From an uncultured Clostridiaceae bacterium (GTDB lineage: Bacteria > Bacillota > Clostridia > Lachnospirales > Lachnospiraceae), in the NCBI GenBank assembly GCA_949948825.1, contig CATLIJ010000147.1, forward strand, positions 1 through 6,522: DNA of 6,522 nt, given 5' to 3'. The notes under the pieces are model-generated. The model ran no database searches and was not told the DNA's origin. It saw only the letters and a list, made by a program, of their open reading frames with translations. The translations under genes and the position numbers were made by a program. Numbering within the stretch: the first letter of the stretch is position 1; each line of letters begins with the position of its first letter. Of this stretch, positions 1 through 5,283 are shown piece by piece.

Positions 1-307
1 TGATATGATTGAATCTCTGAAGCTGACTGCTGCAGGACGGATTAATCCGGCAGTTATGGTCACTCATATCGGCGGTCTGGATTCTGTGGCTGACACTACC
101 TTGAACCTGCCCAAGATTCCAGGAGGAAAAAAGCTTATTTACACTCATCTGAACATGCCGCTGACAGCCCTCACAGATCTTCGTGCTTTGGGAGAGGAAA
201 AAGGGGATGACCGTCTGATTACTTTGGCTGACATTGTGGACCAGCATCAGGGACTTTGGTGTCCGGAGGCAGAGGAATATCTGCTGGCAAATTTCATTAA
301 CGAATAA
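1..307 (+). CDS. SorE/YggP-like zinc-type sugar-phosphate dehydrogenase, C-terminal fragment
   Basis: This is the last ~101 residues of a gene that starts upstream of the window. The reading frame runs from base 2 (GAT) without interruption to TAA at 305-307, and the ATG at 5 is almost certainly internal. The stretches INPAVMVTHIGGLDSV and LNLPKIPGGKKLIYTH match my memory of the C-terminal end of L-sorbose-1-phosphate reductase (SorE) and E. coli YggP, which belong to the zinc-dependent medium-chain dehydrogenase superfamily. Full members are about 400 residues, so roughly a quarter is visible; the zinc and NAD(P)-binding parts lie outside. Family knowledge suggests NAD(P)-linked interconversion of a ketose phosphate and a polyol phosphate in the cytoplasm. 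It lies 106 bp before a DeoR regulator and upstream of a mannitol-type PTS permease on the same strand, which fits a polyol catabolic operon. The exact substrate cannot be read from this fragment, so no gene symbol is given. Confidence 0.75.
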   Translation, partial: DMIESLKLTAAGRINPAVMVTHIGGLDSVADTTLNLPKIPGGKKLIYTHLNMPLTALTDLRALGEEKGDDRLITLADIVDQHQGLWCPEAEEYLLANFINE

Positions 308-323
308 ATGTGCCGAAACTTTG

Positions 324-401
324 GTCTGTGCGGAATCCGGCAAGGACAGCTTTGGGGTCCTGCTGCCTTAACGATATGGCCCTTGGGATTCCGGCACAGA
401 C
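324..401. repeat. Long nested imperfect inverted repeat just before the DeoR gene
   Basis: The outer arms are 324-338 (GTCTGTGCGGAATCC) and 386-401 (GGATTCCGGCACAGAC). They pair over 15 bp with one bulged G. Bases 339-341 (GGC) can pair with 379-381 (GCC), and an inner stem pairs 342-350 with 362-369 (8 bp, one bulged A) around the loop 351-361. An alternative inner stem pairs 343-347 with 357-361 (AGGAC/GTCCT). No T-run follows, so it is not a standard intrinsic terminator. The structure ends one base before the GGAGG ribosome site (403-407) of the DeoR gene. It could be an mRNA structure that separates expression of the dehydrogenase and the regulator, or a DNA operator. The pairing is seen in the sequence; the function is inference. 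Confidence 0.6.
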
Positions 402-413
402 TGGAGGAATGAT

Positions 414-1175
414 ATGGATACAATGGAGGCACGCAGAAATGCGATTGTAGAATTGATCAATGAAAAAGGAACTGTCAGTTTTTCACAGATAAAGGCCGTA
501 TTTTCCAATGTGTCTGAGATGACTCTGCGAACCGATCTAAAGCTTTTGGATGAAGCAAAGAGAATTCTGCGCATTCATGGGGGAGCCAAATCGGTGCAGG
601 TCATCATTGGCACAGATGATTTCTTAAACCGGAAGGTAGTCCGCAATATTTCGGAAAAACAGAAGATTGCTGATAAGGCATTGTCCCTTCTTCGGGCAGA
701 TACTACTGTTTTTCTGGATTCCGGCAGCACTGCCACTATGTTTGCCCATCAGTTTCCGGACCAATCCAACCTGATTTATACAACGGGCTTAAGCTGTGCC
801 ACAGAGCTGGCAGAGCTTACAAAGCCCACGGTCATGCTTCCGGGAGGAAAGCTGAACCGTTATAGTCACAGTGTGTTTGGGTTTTCTGCCATCCGGGAGC
901 TGGAACAGGTGAATTTTCACCAGGCGTTTTTAGGAATCACCGGATATCACCTGTCAGCTGGCTTTACCTGCGGGATTCGGGATGAAGCTTATTTAAAGCA
1001 GACTGCCATCCGTCAGTCTGAGCAGGTGATAGTGCTGATGGATTCTTCCAAAGTAAATGTTAAGTGCAGCTTTGGGGTTTGTGGGTTTGGTGATGTGGAT
1101 ATTCTGGTTTCTGACGGAAATCTGCCGGACTTTGTTCTGGAAGAGTGTGACAAATATAAAGTCACGGTTTTGTAG
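414..1175 (+). CDS. DeoR/GlpR-family transcriptional repressor of the sugar cluster
   Basis: A 253-residue DNA-binding regulator, the usual length for the DeoR/GlpR family. The ATG at 414 follows GGAGG (403-407) with six bases between; the ATG at 423 (Met4) is a less well-spaced alternative. Residues ~5-57 form the winged helix-turn-helix: RRNAIVELINEKGTVSF, then the recognition helix SEMTLRTDLKLLDE and the wing IHGGA. Residues ~77-235 form the sensor domain of this family, with the phosphate-binding loop FLDSGSTAT (100-108) and the later GITGYHLSAGFT segment (174-185). Family members usually repress a neighbouring sugar operon and release DNA when they bind a phosphorylated sugar intermediate. 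Its position between a sugar-phosphate dehydrogenase and a PTS permease makes those genes the likely targets. The effector is unknown; a polyol or ketose phosphate is inferred. The gap to the permease gene is 74 bp with no terminator seen, so the two are probably co-transcribed. Confidence 0.92.
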   Translation: MDTMEARRNAIVELINEKGTVSFSQIKAVFSNVSEMTLRTDLKLLDEAKRILRIHGGAKSVQVIIGTDDFLNRKVVRNISEKQKIADKALSLLRADTTVFLDSGSTATMFAHQFPDQSNLIYTTGLSCATELAELTKPTVMLPGGKLNRYSHSVFGFSAIRELEQVNFHQAFLGITGYHLSAGFTCGIRDEAYLKQTAIRQSEQVIVLMDSSKVNVKCSFGVCGFGDVDILVSDGNLPDFVLEECDKYKVTVL

Positions 1176-1235
1176 GTTCTGGTTTTGATTTTCAATGGTC
1201 AATTCATCCGTCCGGTTTTTTAAAGGGATTTGAGT

Positions 1236-1244
1236 AAGGAGGAG
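1236..1244 (+). promoter_or_regulatory. Strong ribosome binding site fixing the TTG start of the permease
   Basis: AAGGAGGAG lies five bases before the TTG at 1250. The next in-frame ATG is at 1292 (Met15), inside the conserved N-terminal region of the family, so the TTG is the better start. Confidence 0.85.
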
Positions 1245-1249
1245 TTGTC

Positions 1250-3121
1250 TTGAAAAATAAAGTACAACGTTTCGGAAAATTTTTGTCGGGAATGGTAATG
1301 CCCAATATTCGAGCATTGATTGCCTTTGGTTTCCTTGCCGCGCTGTTTATTGACACCGGCTGGATTCCGAACAAAGGCTTCAGCAGCATGGTTGGGCCAA
1401 TGCTGACTTACCTGATTCCCGTTTTGATTGCATCCACTGGTGGCCGCATGATTGGCGGGGACCGTGGACGAGTGGTAGGCGCTATTGCTGTAATCGGCGC
1501 AATTATGAGCAACACAGATATTACCATGCTGATGGCAGCTATGGTGATGGGGCCGCTGGCAGGCTTTTGCATCAAGAAATTTGATGAAGCCATGGAAGGC
1601 CATATGCCGGCAGGCTTTGAGATGCTGATTAACAATTTTTCAGCAGGACTGATTGGTATGATTCTTGCCATGCTCGGCTATGTGGCTATCGGGCCGGTGA
1701 TGAGCGCTATTCTTACCATTTTGTCAGCAGGAGTCAATGTGCTGGTGGGGCGGGGGCTGCTTCCTCTGGTTTCCATTTTCATTGAACCGGCAAAGGTGCT
1801 GTTTCTCAACAATGCCATTAACCATGGGGTGTTTACTCCCATTGCAACTGCTCAGGTGACAGAGACCGGGAAATCCATCATGTATATGCTGGAGCCCAAT
1901 CCTGGCCCGGGTCTTGGAGTTTTGCTTGCCTATATGTTCTTTTGTAAGGACAAAGCCACAAAGGATTCTGCTCCGGGGGCAGTGATCATTCATCTGCTGG
2001 GTGGTATCCATGAGATTTATTTTCCCTACATTCTGATGAATCCAGTGGTTCTGGTAGCGCCGATTTTGGGAAGCTTTGCTGGAATTTTCTGGTTTAATAT
2101 GATGGGCTGCGGCCTGGTAGGCCCTGCGTCTCCTGGTTCCATCATTGCATATTTGATGATGACTCCGGGTCCGGATATGCTGAAGGTGATTGTGGGTGTG
2201 CTGATTTCCGCAGGAGTTTCCTTTGCTGTGGCTTCGCCTCTGGTGAAGATGGCAGGAGGAAAAAGCCTGGAGGAGGCTCAGAGCGAGATGGCAGCCATGA
2301 AGGCAGAGGCCAAGGGCCAGAATGTGGTTCCTGGCTCTGTGGAAAAGGCAGATACCATTAAGAAAATTGTATTTGCCTGCGATGCAGGCATGGGTTCTTC
2401 TGCCATGGGCGCCACAAAGTTCCGCAACCGCATTAAAGTAAACCGTCCGGATATTACGGTGATTAATACTTCTGTGGACAATATTCCATCTGACTGTGAT
2501 CTTGCGGTGGTGCAGACGACTCTGGCAGACCGGGCAAGGAAATCAGCTCCCAAGGCTCAGCTGATTACCATTGGCAATTTCCTGGCAGATCCGGCTTTGG
2601 ATGCCCTCTATGTGGAACTGACCACCGGAGATGCACCGGCAGCTCCCACAGAGCCAGCTGGTGAGAACACCGATATCAATATCCCGGAGGTTCCGGTGAA
2701 AAAGCAGGTGATCATAGCAGATGGCATCAGGCTTTCCCAGACTCCGGTGACAAAGGAGGAGGCAATCCAGGCAGCCGGCGAGCTGTTAAAGGAGCTTGGG
2801 TATGTGGATGAGACGTATGTGGCTGCCATGCAGGAGAGGGAGAAGCTGGTTTCCACGTACATTGGTATGGGAGTTGCCATTCCCCATGGAACCACACAGG
2901 CAAAGGGTACAGTAAAGAAGACGGGTATTGTGTTCTTCCAGTATCCGGAGGGGGTTGATTTTGGGGCAGAAAAGGCCCAGCTGGTGTTTGGTATTGCAGG
3001 AATCGGAGATGAGCATTTGGATTTGCTCAGCAAGCTCTGCTCCCTTTTGGAGGACCCGGTTCGTCTGGAGACCTTAAAGACAACCCAGGATGTGAATTGG
3101 GTGCTGGAGCAGCTGTCTTAG
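1250..3121 (+). CDS. mtlA: Mannitol-family PTS permease, fused EIICBA (MtlA-like)
   Basis: A 623-residue phosphotransferase permease that imports a hexitol and phosphorylates it during transport, using phosphate relayed from PEP through HPr. The length is close to E. coli MtlA (637 aa) and the domain order is the same. The membrane EIIC domain spans residues ~10-335, with FLSGMVMPNI near the start, LINNFSAGLIGMILA, EPAKVLFLNNAINHG (179-193) and the substrate-site motif GGIHEIYFPY (251-260). EIIB spans ~370-460 with the phosphorylated Cys377 in VFACDAGMGSSAMG, equivalent to E. coli Cys384. An Ala/Pro-rich linker (~460-485) leads to EIIA (~487-622), with the phosphorylated His546 in GVAIPHGT, equivalent to E. 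coli His554. All catalytic residues are present. The start is TTG, set by AAGGAGGAG and by alignment of MKNKVQRFGKF with the E. coli N-terminus. It is preceded by a DeoR regulator rather than MtlR and no mannitol-1-phosphate dehydrogenase gene is visible. Mannitol is therefore the default substrate, not a proven one. Confidence 0.92.
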   Translation: MKNKVQRFGKFLSGMVMPNIRALIAFGFLAALFIDTGWIPNKGFSSMVGPMLTYLIPVLIASTGGRMIGGDRGRVVGAIAVIGAIMSNTDITMLMAAMVMGPLAGFCIKKFDEAMEGHMPAGFEMLINNFSAGLIGMILAMLGYVAIGPVMSAILTILSAGVNVLVGRGLLPLVSIFIEPAKVLFLNNAINHGVFTPIATAQVTETGKSIMYMLEPNPGPGLGVLLAYMFFCKDKATKDSAPGAVIIHLLGGIHEIYFPYILMNPVVLVAPILGSFAGIFWFNMMGCGLVGPASPGSIIAYLMMTPGPDMLKVIVGVLISAGVSFAVASPLVKMAGGKSLEEAQSEMAAMKAEAKGQNVVPGSVEKADTIKKIVFACDAGMGSSAMGATKFRNRIKVNRPDITVINTSVDNIPSDCDLAVVQTTLADRARKSAPKAQLITIGNFLADPALDALYVELTTGDAPAAPTEPAGENTDINIPEVPVKKQVIIADGIRLSQTPVTKEEAIQAAGELLKELGYVDETYVAAMQEREKLVSTYIGMGVAIPHGTTQAKGTVKKTGIVFFQYPEGVDFGAEKAQLVFGIAGIGDEHLDLLSKLCSLLEDPVRLETLKTTQDVNWVLEQLS

Positions 3122-3346
3122 AGGAAAGAATCAGTTACAATTTACGGGGCGGGGAAAAATGGATGAAAACAGGCGTCAAGCTTGCCTGTAAGGGGAGTTT
3201 GCTATAAAAGTTTTTTATAATCAGGGGAGAATGAATAGAACCGGCCAAATGTGTGAGAGCATGTTTGGCCGGTTTCTGGTACTCCATCCAGAAGGTTTGC
3301 AACTTTGATTTCTGTCTGGACAGAGCACTGGTATAATCAATTCATT
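3122..3346. other. Convergent intergenic region, no gene seen
   Basis: This 225-bp gap lies between the 3' ends of the permease gene (+) and the coiled-coil gene (-). I see no credible coding sequence. It holds several small dyads: ACAGGC/GCCTGT (3169-3174 with 3184-3189), an AT-rich TATAAAA/TTTTATA hairpin (3203-3209 with 3213-3219), the strong hairpin at 3239-3274 listed separately, and TCTGTC/GACAGA (3311-3316 with 3319-3324). TATAAT occurs at 3216-3221 and 3332-3337, but neither has a good -35 box at the right distance. Confidence 0.6.
3239..3274. terminator. Probable bidirectional terminator hairpin between convergent genes
   Basis: An 11-bp perfect stem pairs AACCGGCCAAA (3239-3249) with TTTGGCCGGTT (3264-3274) around a 14-base loop. 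It lies 117 bp after the permease stop and 72 bp after the coiled-coil gene stop on the other strand. The stem is strong and GC-rich in the middle. The following T-run is short on the + strand (three T, then CTGG) and absent on the - strand, so termination strength is uncertain. Confidence 0.6.
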
Positions 3347-4105
3347 TTATACAGATATATCAATGGACCCAGCATCTGCCATTGCTGCATCTGCGGTCAG
3401 GGAAGAAAGCTCCGGGACAGAGGCCGGAGCGCCGCTGGCAGTGAGACTGGCAGTGGGTGAGGAGGCAGAGATCGCGTCAGTCAGGCCAGATACAGCTTCG
3501 CTGACTGCGTTCTTGGCGTCTTCTCCCAGTTCCTTTTTTGCATATTCCTGTTCGTCCTTTTTCCGCTTTTTCCTTCTGGCCTTCAGTTCCTTCCGGATCT
3601 CTTCTGCCTTTTGTTCCTGTTTTTCCTTTTCTGCTCTTTTCTGCCGGATCTCCAGCTGCTCTTCTTTTCCCAAGTGCTGCAGCTTTTTCTGGATGCGCTT
3701 GATAAGCTTCTCCATCCGTTTAATCATCTGTGCAATCTTTTTGGCGTCCTTTCCCTCGCTGGCAACAGCTGACATCTTTAAGTTAGCCAGAGCACGCATG
3801 GCCTTGGAGGCCACCTGCTGCACATCCATTCTTGTCTCAGCTCTGGCAAGCATGGCAGCCAGCTCTCCTACAGAGTCATCAGGTGCTGAGGATTTTGCCT
3901 TAAAGTTCCCGCCGGATTTCTCAGTATTATCGGAGGACTGGGATTTTAAAGAGTCGCTGAAGGTATCCAGATCTGGTTCGGTTCCCAGGCTGGCTTTGCT
4001 GTCTTTGGCAGACTCTGTATGGTCTGCGGCTTCCTTTGGAGGGAGGGCAGACGGACGCTGAATGTTCCGAAGTTCCTGGTGTCTGCTTTCTGATGTAACC
4101 TTCAT
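3347..4105 (-). CDS. Uncharacterised charged coiled-coil protein, divergent from sigK
   Basis: I do not recognise this 252-residue protein. The start is the ATG at 4105, set by AAGGAGGTT (4124-4116) ten bases upstream; the frame is open further up to 4237, but no ribosome site supports a longer form. No signal peptide or membrane segment is visible, so it is probably cytoplasmic. Residues 1-80 are polar and likely disordered (Ser, Asp, Lys, Pro). Residues ~80-115 are a helical Ala/Met segment (ELAAMLARAETRMDVQQVAS). Residues ~119-147 show heptad-like spacing of Ile, Met and Leu (IAQMIKRMEKLIKRIQ), and ~148-195 are an extremely Lys/Glu/Arg-rich helix. The tail (~200-252) is rich in Ala, Ser and Thr. 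This pattern suggests an extended coiled coil that could bind a partner protein or nucleic acid. A long open frame on the other strand (3363-4061) is its shadow. Its neighbour sigK hints at a sporulation-linked role, but its own promoter looks like a sigma-A type. Confidence 0.75.
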   Translation of the reverse strand: MKVTSESRHQELRNIQRPSALPPKEAADHTESAKDSKASLGTEPDLDTFSDSLKSQSSDNTEKSGGNFKAKSSAPDDSVGELAAMLARAETRMDVQQVASKAMRALANLKMSAVASEGKDAKKIAQMIKRMEKLIKRIQKKLQHLGKEEQLEIRQKRAEKEKQEQKAEEIRKELKARRKKRKKDEQEYAKKELGEDAKNAVSEAVSGLTDAISASSPTASLTASGAPASVPELSSLTADAAMADAGSIDISV

Positions 4106-4115
4106 AATGGGGATC

Positions 4116-4124
4116 AACCTCCTT
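4116..4124 (-). promoter_or_regulatory. Ribosome binding site that fixes the coiled-coil gene start
   Basis: On the - strand this reads AAGGAGGTT, a near-perfect match to the 16S rRNA tail, ten bases before the ATG at 4105. It selects this start over the two ATGs further upstream in the same frame (4129 and 4237). Confidence 0.8.
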
Positions 4125-4134
4125 TGCATGAAAA

Positions 4135-4153
4135 TTGTGAAGATTTTGTGAAG
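4135..4153. repeat. Tandem 8-bp direct repeat in the coiled-coil gene leader
   Basis: TTGTGAAG occurs at 4135-4142 and again at 4146-4153, an 11-bp period or about one helical turn. On the - strand it reads CTTCACAA-AAT-CTTCACAA. It lies directly downstream of the proposed -10 box and covers the expected transcription start, where a repressor could act. The function is inference. Confidence 0.45.
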
Positions 4154-4154
4154 T

Positions 4155-4183
4155 CTTATAATGATATATCGGCTTGAATCCAA
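4155..4183 (-). promoter_or_regulatory. Probable sigma-A promoter of the coiled-coil gene
   Basis: On the - strand the -35 box is TTGGAT (4183-4178) and the -10 box is TATAAG (4160-4155), with a 17-bp spacer. The matches to TTGACA and TATAAT are 4/6 and 5/6. The expected start near 4148 would give a leader of about 40 bases before the ATG at 4105. Confidence 0.55.
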
Positions 4184-4228
4184 AAAAGAAAATACTGCTT
4201 TGGAAAATAGTACAAATTGGCCTGCGAC

Positions 4229-4255
4229 ACAGGGCAAGCCGCCAAAGCATACATT
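4229..4255 (+). promoter_or_regulatory. Candidate sigma-E/sigma-K-type promoter of sigK
   Basis: CATACATT at 4248-4255 matches the -10 consensus of mother-cell sporulation sigma factors (CATACAAT-like for sigma-E, CATA-NNN-TA for sigma-K). The dinucleotide AC at 4229-4230, 17 bases upstream, fits the short sigma-K -35 element. A sigma-E -35 box is not clear. The expected start near 4262 leaves a leader of about 24 bases before the TTG start of sigK. In Bacillus, sigK is switched on by sigma-E and then by its own product, so this arrangement makes sense, but it rests on short motifs. Confidence 0.45.
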
Positions 4256-4272
4256 GATAGTAAGTAAGCTTT

Positions 4273-4279
4273 GAGGTGG
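4273..4279 (+). promoter_or_regulatory. Ribosome binding site that fixes the sigK start at 4286
   Basis: GAGGTGG is followed by six bases and then TTG at 4286. The earlier in-frame TTG at 4271 overlaps this site and has no ribosome site of its own, so 4286 is preferred. Confidence 0.65.
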
Positions 4280-4285
4280 CTTTTT

Positions 4286-4915
4286 TTGAAGACATTTCCA
4301 AAGCCCCTGTCGCCTGGGGAGGAGAAGATCTGGCTGGAACGCTGCTTAAAAGGCGACCAGGAAGCACGAAATATTTTAATCGAGCGGAATATGAGGCTGG
4401 TGGCTCATGTGGCCAAAAAATATCAGAACACGGATTATGATTCTGAAGACCTTTTGTCCGTAGGGGCCATTGGACTGATCAAGGCGGTCAACAGTTTTCA
4501 TATGGACCGGGGGTCCAGGCTTGCCACATATGCTGCCAAGTGTATTGAAAATGAGATTCTTATGCTGCTGCGGGCCAGCAAAAAATACACCAGAGAAGTG
4601 TCCTTGTATGAACCCATCGGAGTAGACAAGGACGGGGAGGCGGTCAGCCTGGTGGATGTGATTGAGATGGAGAACAAGGAGGTGCTGGAGGACCTGATTT
4701 TAGATCAGGACATCAAAGAGCTTTATGAGGCGTATCAGTCCTGCCTGAAGGAACAGGAAAAGGAAGTGATTGGCATGCGGTACGGGCTGTTTGGAAAACA
4801 GCCCCGGACCCAGCGGGAAATTGCGTCGGCGCTGGGGATTTCCCGGTCTTATGTGTCAAGGATTGAGAAGAAGGCGCTGGAAAAGCTGCGGGCGGAGATG
4901 GAGTGTTCCAGGTAG
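4286..4915 (+). CDS. sigK: RNA polymerase sporulation sigma factor SigK, pro-less form
   Basis: This is the late mother-cell sigma factor, which directs RNA polymerase to genes for spore coat and mother-cell maturation. The 209-residue product begins KTFPKPLSPGEEK, closely matching the mature start of Bacillus SigK (FPQPLSSSEEK). Region 2 spans ~28-100, with EARNILIERNMRLVAHVAKK, the core-binding segment DLLSVGAIGLIKAV and LATYAAKCIENEILMLLR. The linker motif VSLYEPIGVDKDG (105-117) is typical of the SigE/SigK group. Region 4 spans ~150-205 with the helix-turn-helix TQREIASALGISRSYVSRIE, which reads the -35 box. An in-frame TAA at 4265-4267 lies just before the first possible start, so the ~20-residue membrane pro-sequence of Bacillus cannot be present. 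The gene is also continuous, with no skin-like insertion. A frame from TTG at 4271 (214 aa) is possible but lacks a ribosome site. SigE is the closest alternative; the sequence agrees better with SigK. Confidence 0.9.
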   Translation: MKTFPKPLSPGEEKIWLERCLKGDQEARNILIERNMRLVAHVAKKYQNTDYDSEDLLSVGAIGLIKAVNSFHMDRGSRLATYAAKCIENEILMLLRASKKYTREVSLYEPIGVDKDGEAVSLVDVIEMENKEVLEDLILDQDIKELYEAYQSCLKEQEKEVIGMRYGLFGKQPRTQREIASALGISRSYVSRIEKKALEKLRAEMECSR

Positions 4916-4927
4916 GCAAATTAGAAT

Positions 4928-4990
4928 GGAGATAAAGTTAAGAAACTATATATAGGTTTCTTGCATTATCTCCGTTTTTGTTTTTATTTC
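4928..4990 (+). terminator. Intrinsic terminator after sigK
   Basis: The outer stem pairs GGAGATAA (4928-4935) with TTATCTCC (4966-4973). An inner stem pairs AAGAAAC (4940-4946) with GTTTCTT (4956-4962) around a TATATATA-containing loop. A T-rich tract starts at 4975 (TTTTTGTTTTTATTT). It begins 13 bp after the sigK stop codon, so sigK is probably a single-gene transcript. Confidence 0.88.
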
Positions 4991-5005
4991 GATTTGTAAT
5001 TGTGT

Positions 5006-5034
5006 TTGGCAAATATAGAGTTTGATGTTATAAT
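5006..5034 (+). promoter_or_regulatory. Strong sigma-A promoter upstream of the chemotaxis receptor
   Basis: TTGGCA (5006-5011, 5/6) and TATAAT (5029-5034, 6/6) are separated by the ideal 17 bp. The expected start is near 5041, about 243 bases before the receptor ATG, giving a long leader. There is no other + strand gene between, so the receptor is the likely target. Confidence 0.7.
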
Positions 5035-5094
5035 GAATTTGCATATTGATCAAGGGACAGAGTGATTGAATTAAGCTTTAATATAAAAACAGTC

Positions 5095-5123
5095 TGTAAA
5101 AAAGTGAAACTTTGAGGTATAAT
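5095..5123 (+). promoter_or_regulatory. Second, weaker promoter candidate for the chemotaxis receptor
   Basis: A perfect TATAAT at 5118-5123 has TGTAAA (5095-5100, 3/6) 17 bp upstream. The same place shows TAAA (5097-5100) and ATAA (5119-5122), which partly resembles a flagellar sigma-D (sigma-28) promoter, TAAA-N15-GCCGATAA. The GCCG half of that -10 box is missing, so a sigma-A reading is preferred. Confidence 0.35.
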
Positions 5124-5283
5124 GAACAGAGGGAAGTATGAAAGGGGGAGGTGAGGATATAGGATAATGTGTCTGAACGTAATGTAATGGGTTTACAAAC
5201 AAGGGGAAGCGGAAGTGGGTGAGTATGAAAAATGCGTTTACTATTTTTAGGAGGATGAAATTTAACAAAGGAGAGTTTATGAA
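5124..5283 (+). other. Purine-rich leader of the chemotaxis receptor gene
   Basis: Together with the terminator and promoters upstream it completes a 368-bp gap without a confident gene (4916-5283). The stretch is rich in A and G, with repeated GGGGGAGG, GGGGAAG and GGAAGTGGG tracts, and I see no strong hairpin or known riboswitch core. A 21-codon frame (5225-5290, ATG to TGA) overlaps the receptor start by seven bases; it has only a poor ribosome site. The receptor's own site is AAGGAGAG at 5268-5275, eight bases before its ATG. A further AGGAGG at 5249-5254 lies directly before an ATG of the short frame. Confidence 0.4.

Noticed and set aside
1176..1249. A terminator or separate promoter between the DeoR gene and the permease gene.
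   Set aside because: CCGGTTTTTT near 1213-1220 has no upstream partner arm, and no paired -35/-10 boxes are visible, so co-transcription is the simpler reading.
2608..3033. A 141-codon - strand frame within the EIIB/EIIA part of the permease.
   Set aside because: The + strand carries the conserved EIIA domain there; the antisense product looks like no known protein.
3332..3362. TATAAT at 3332-3337 as a promoter reading right.
   Set aside because: No -35 box at 16-18 bp and no real + strand gene downstream.
3363..4061. A 232-codon open frame on the + strand opposite the coiled-coil gene.
   Set aside because: It is rich in Phe, Ser and Cys, as expected from reading Lys/Glu codons backwards. 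It has no ribosome site, while the - strand frame has a near-perfect one and a promoter.
4271..4288. TTG at 4271 as the sigK start.
   Set aside because: It overlaps the GAGGTGG ribosome site that serves the TTG at 4286 and has no upstream site of its own.
5124..5283. A cyclic-di-GMP or other riboswitch in the chemoreceptor leader.
   Set aside because: I could not find a conserved riboswitch core or a strong stem; the region is mostly unstructured purine tracts.
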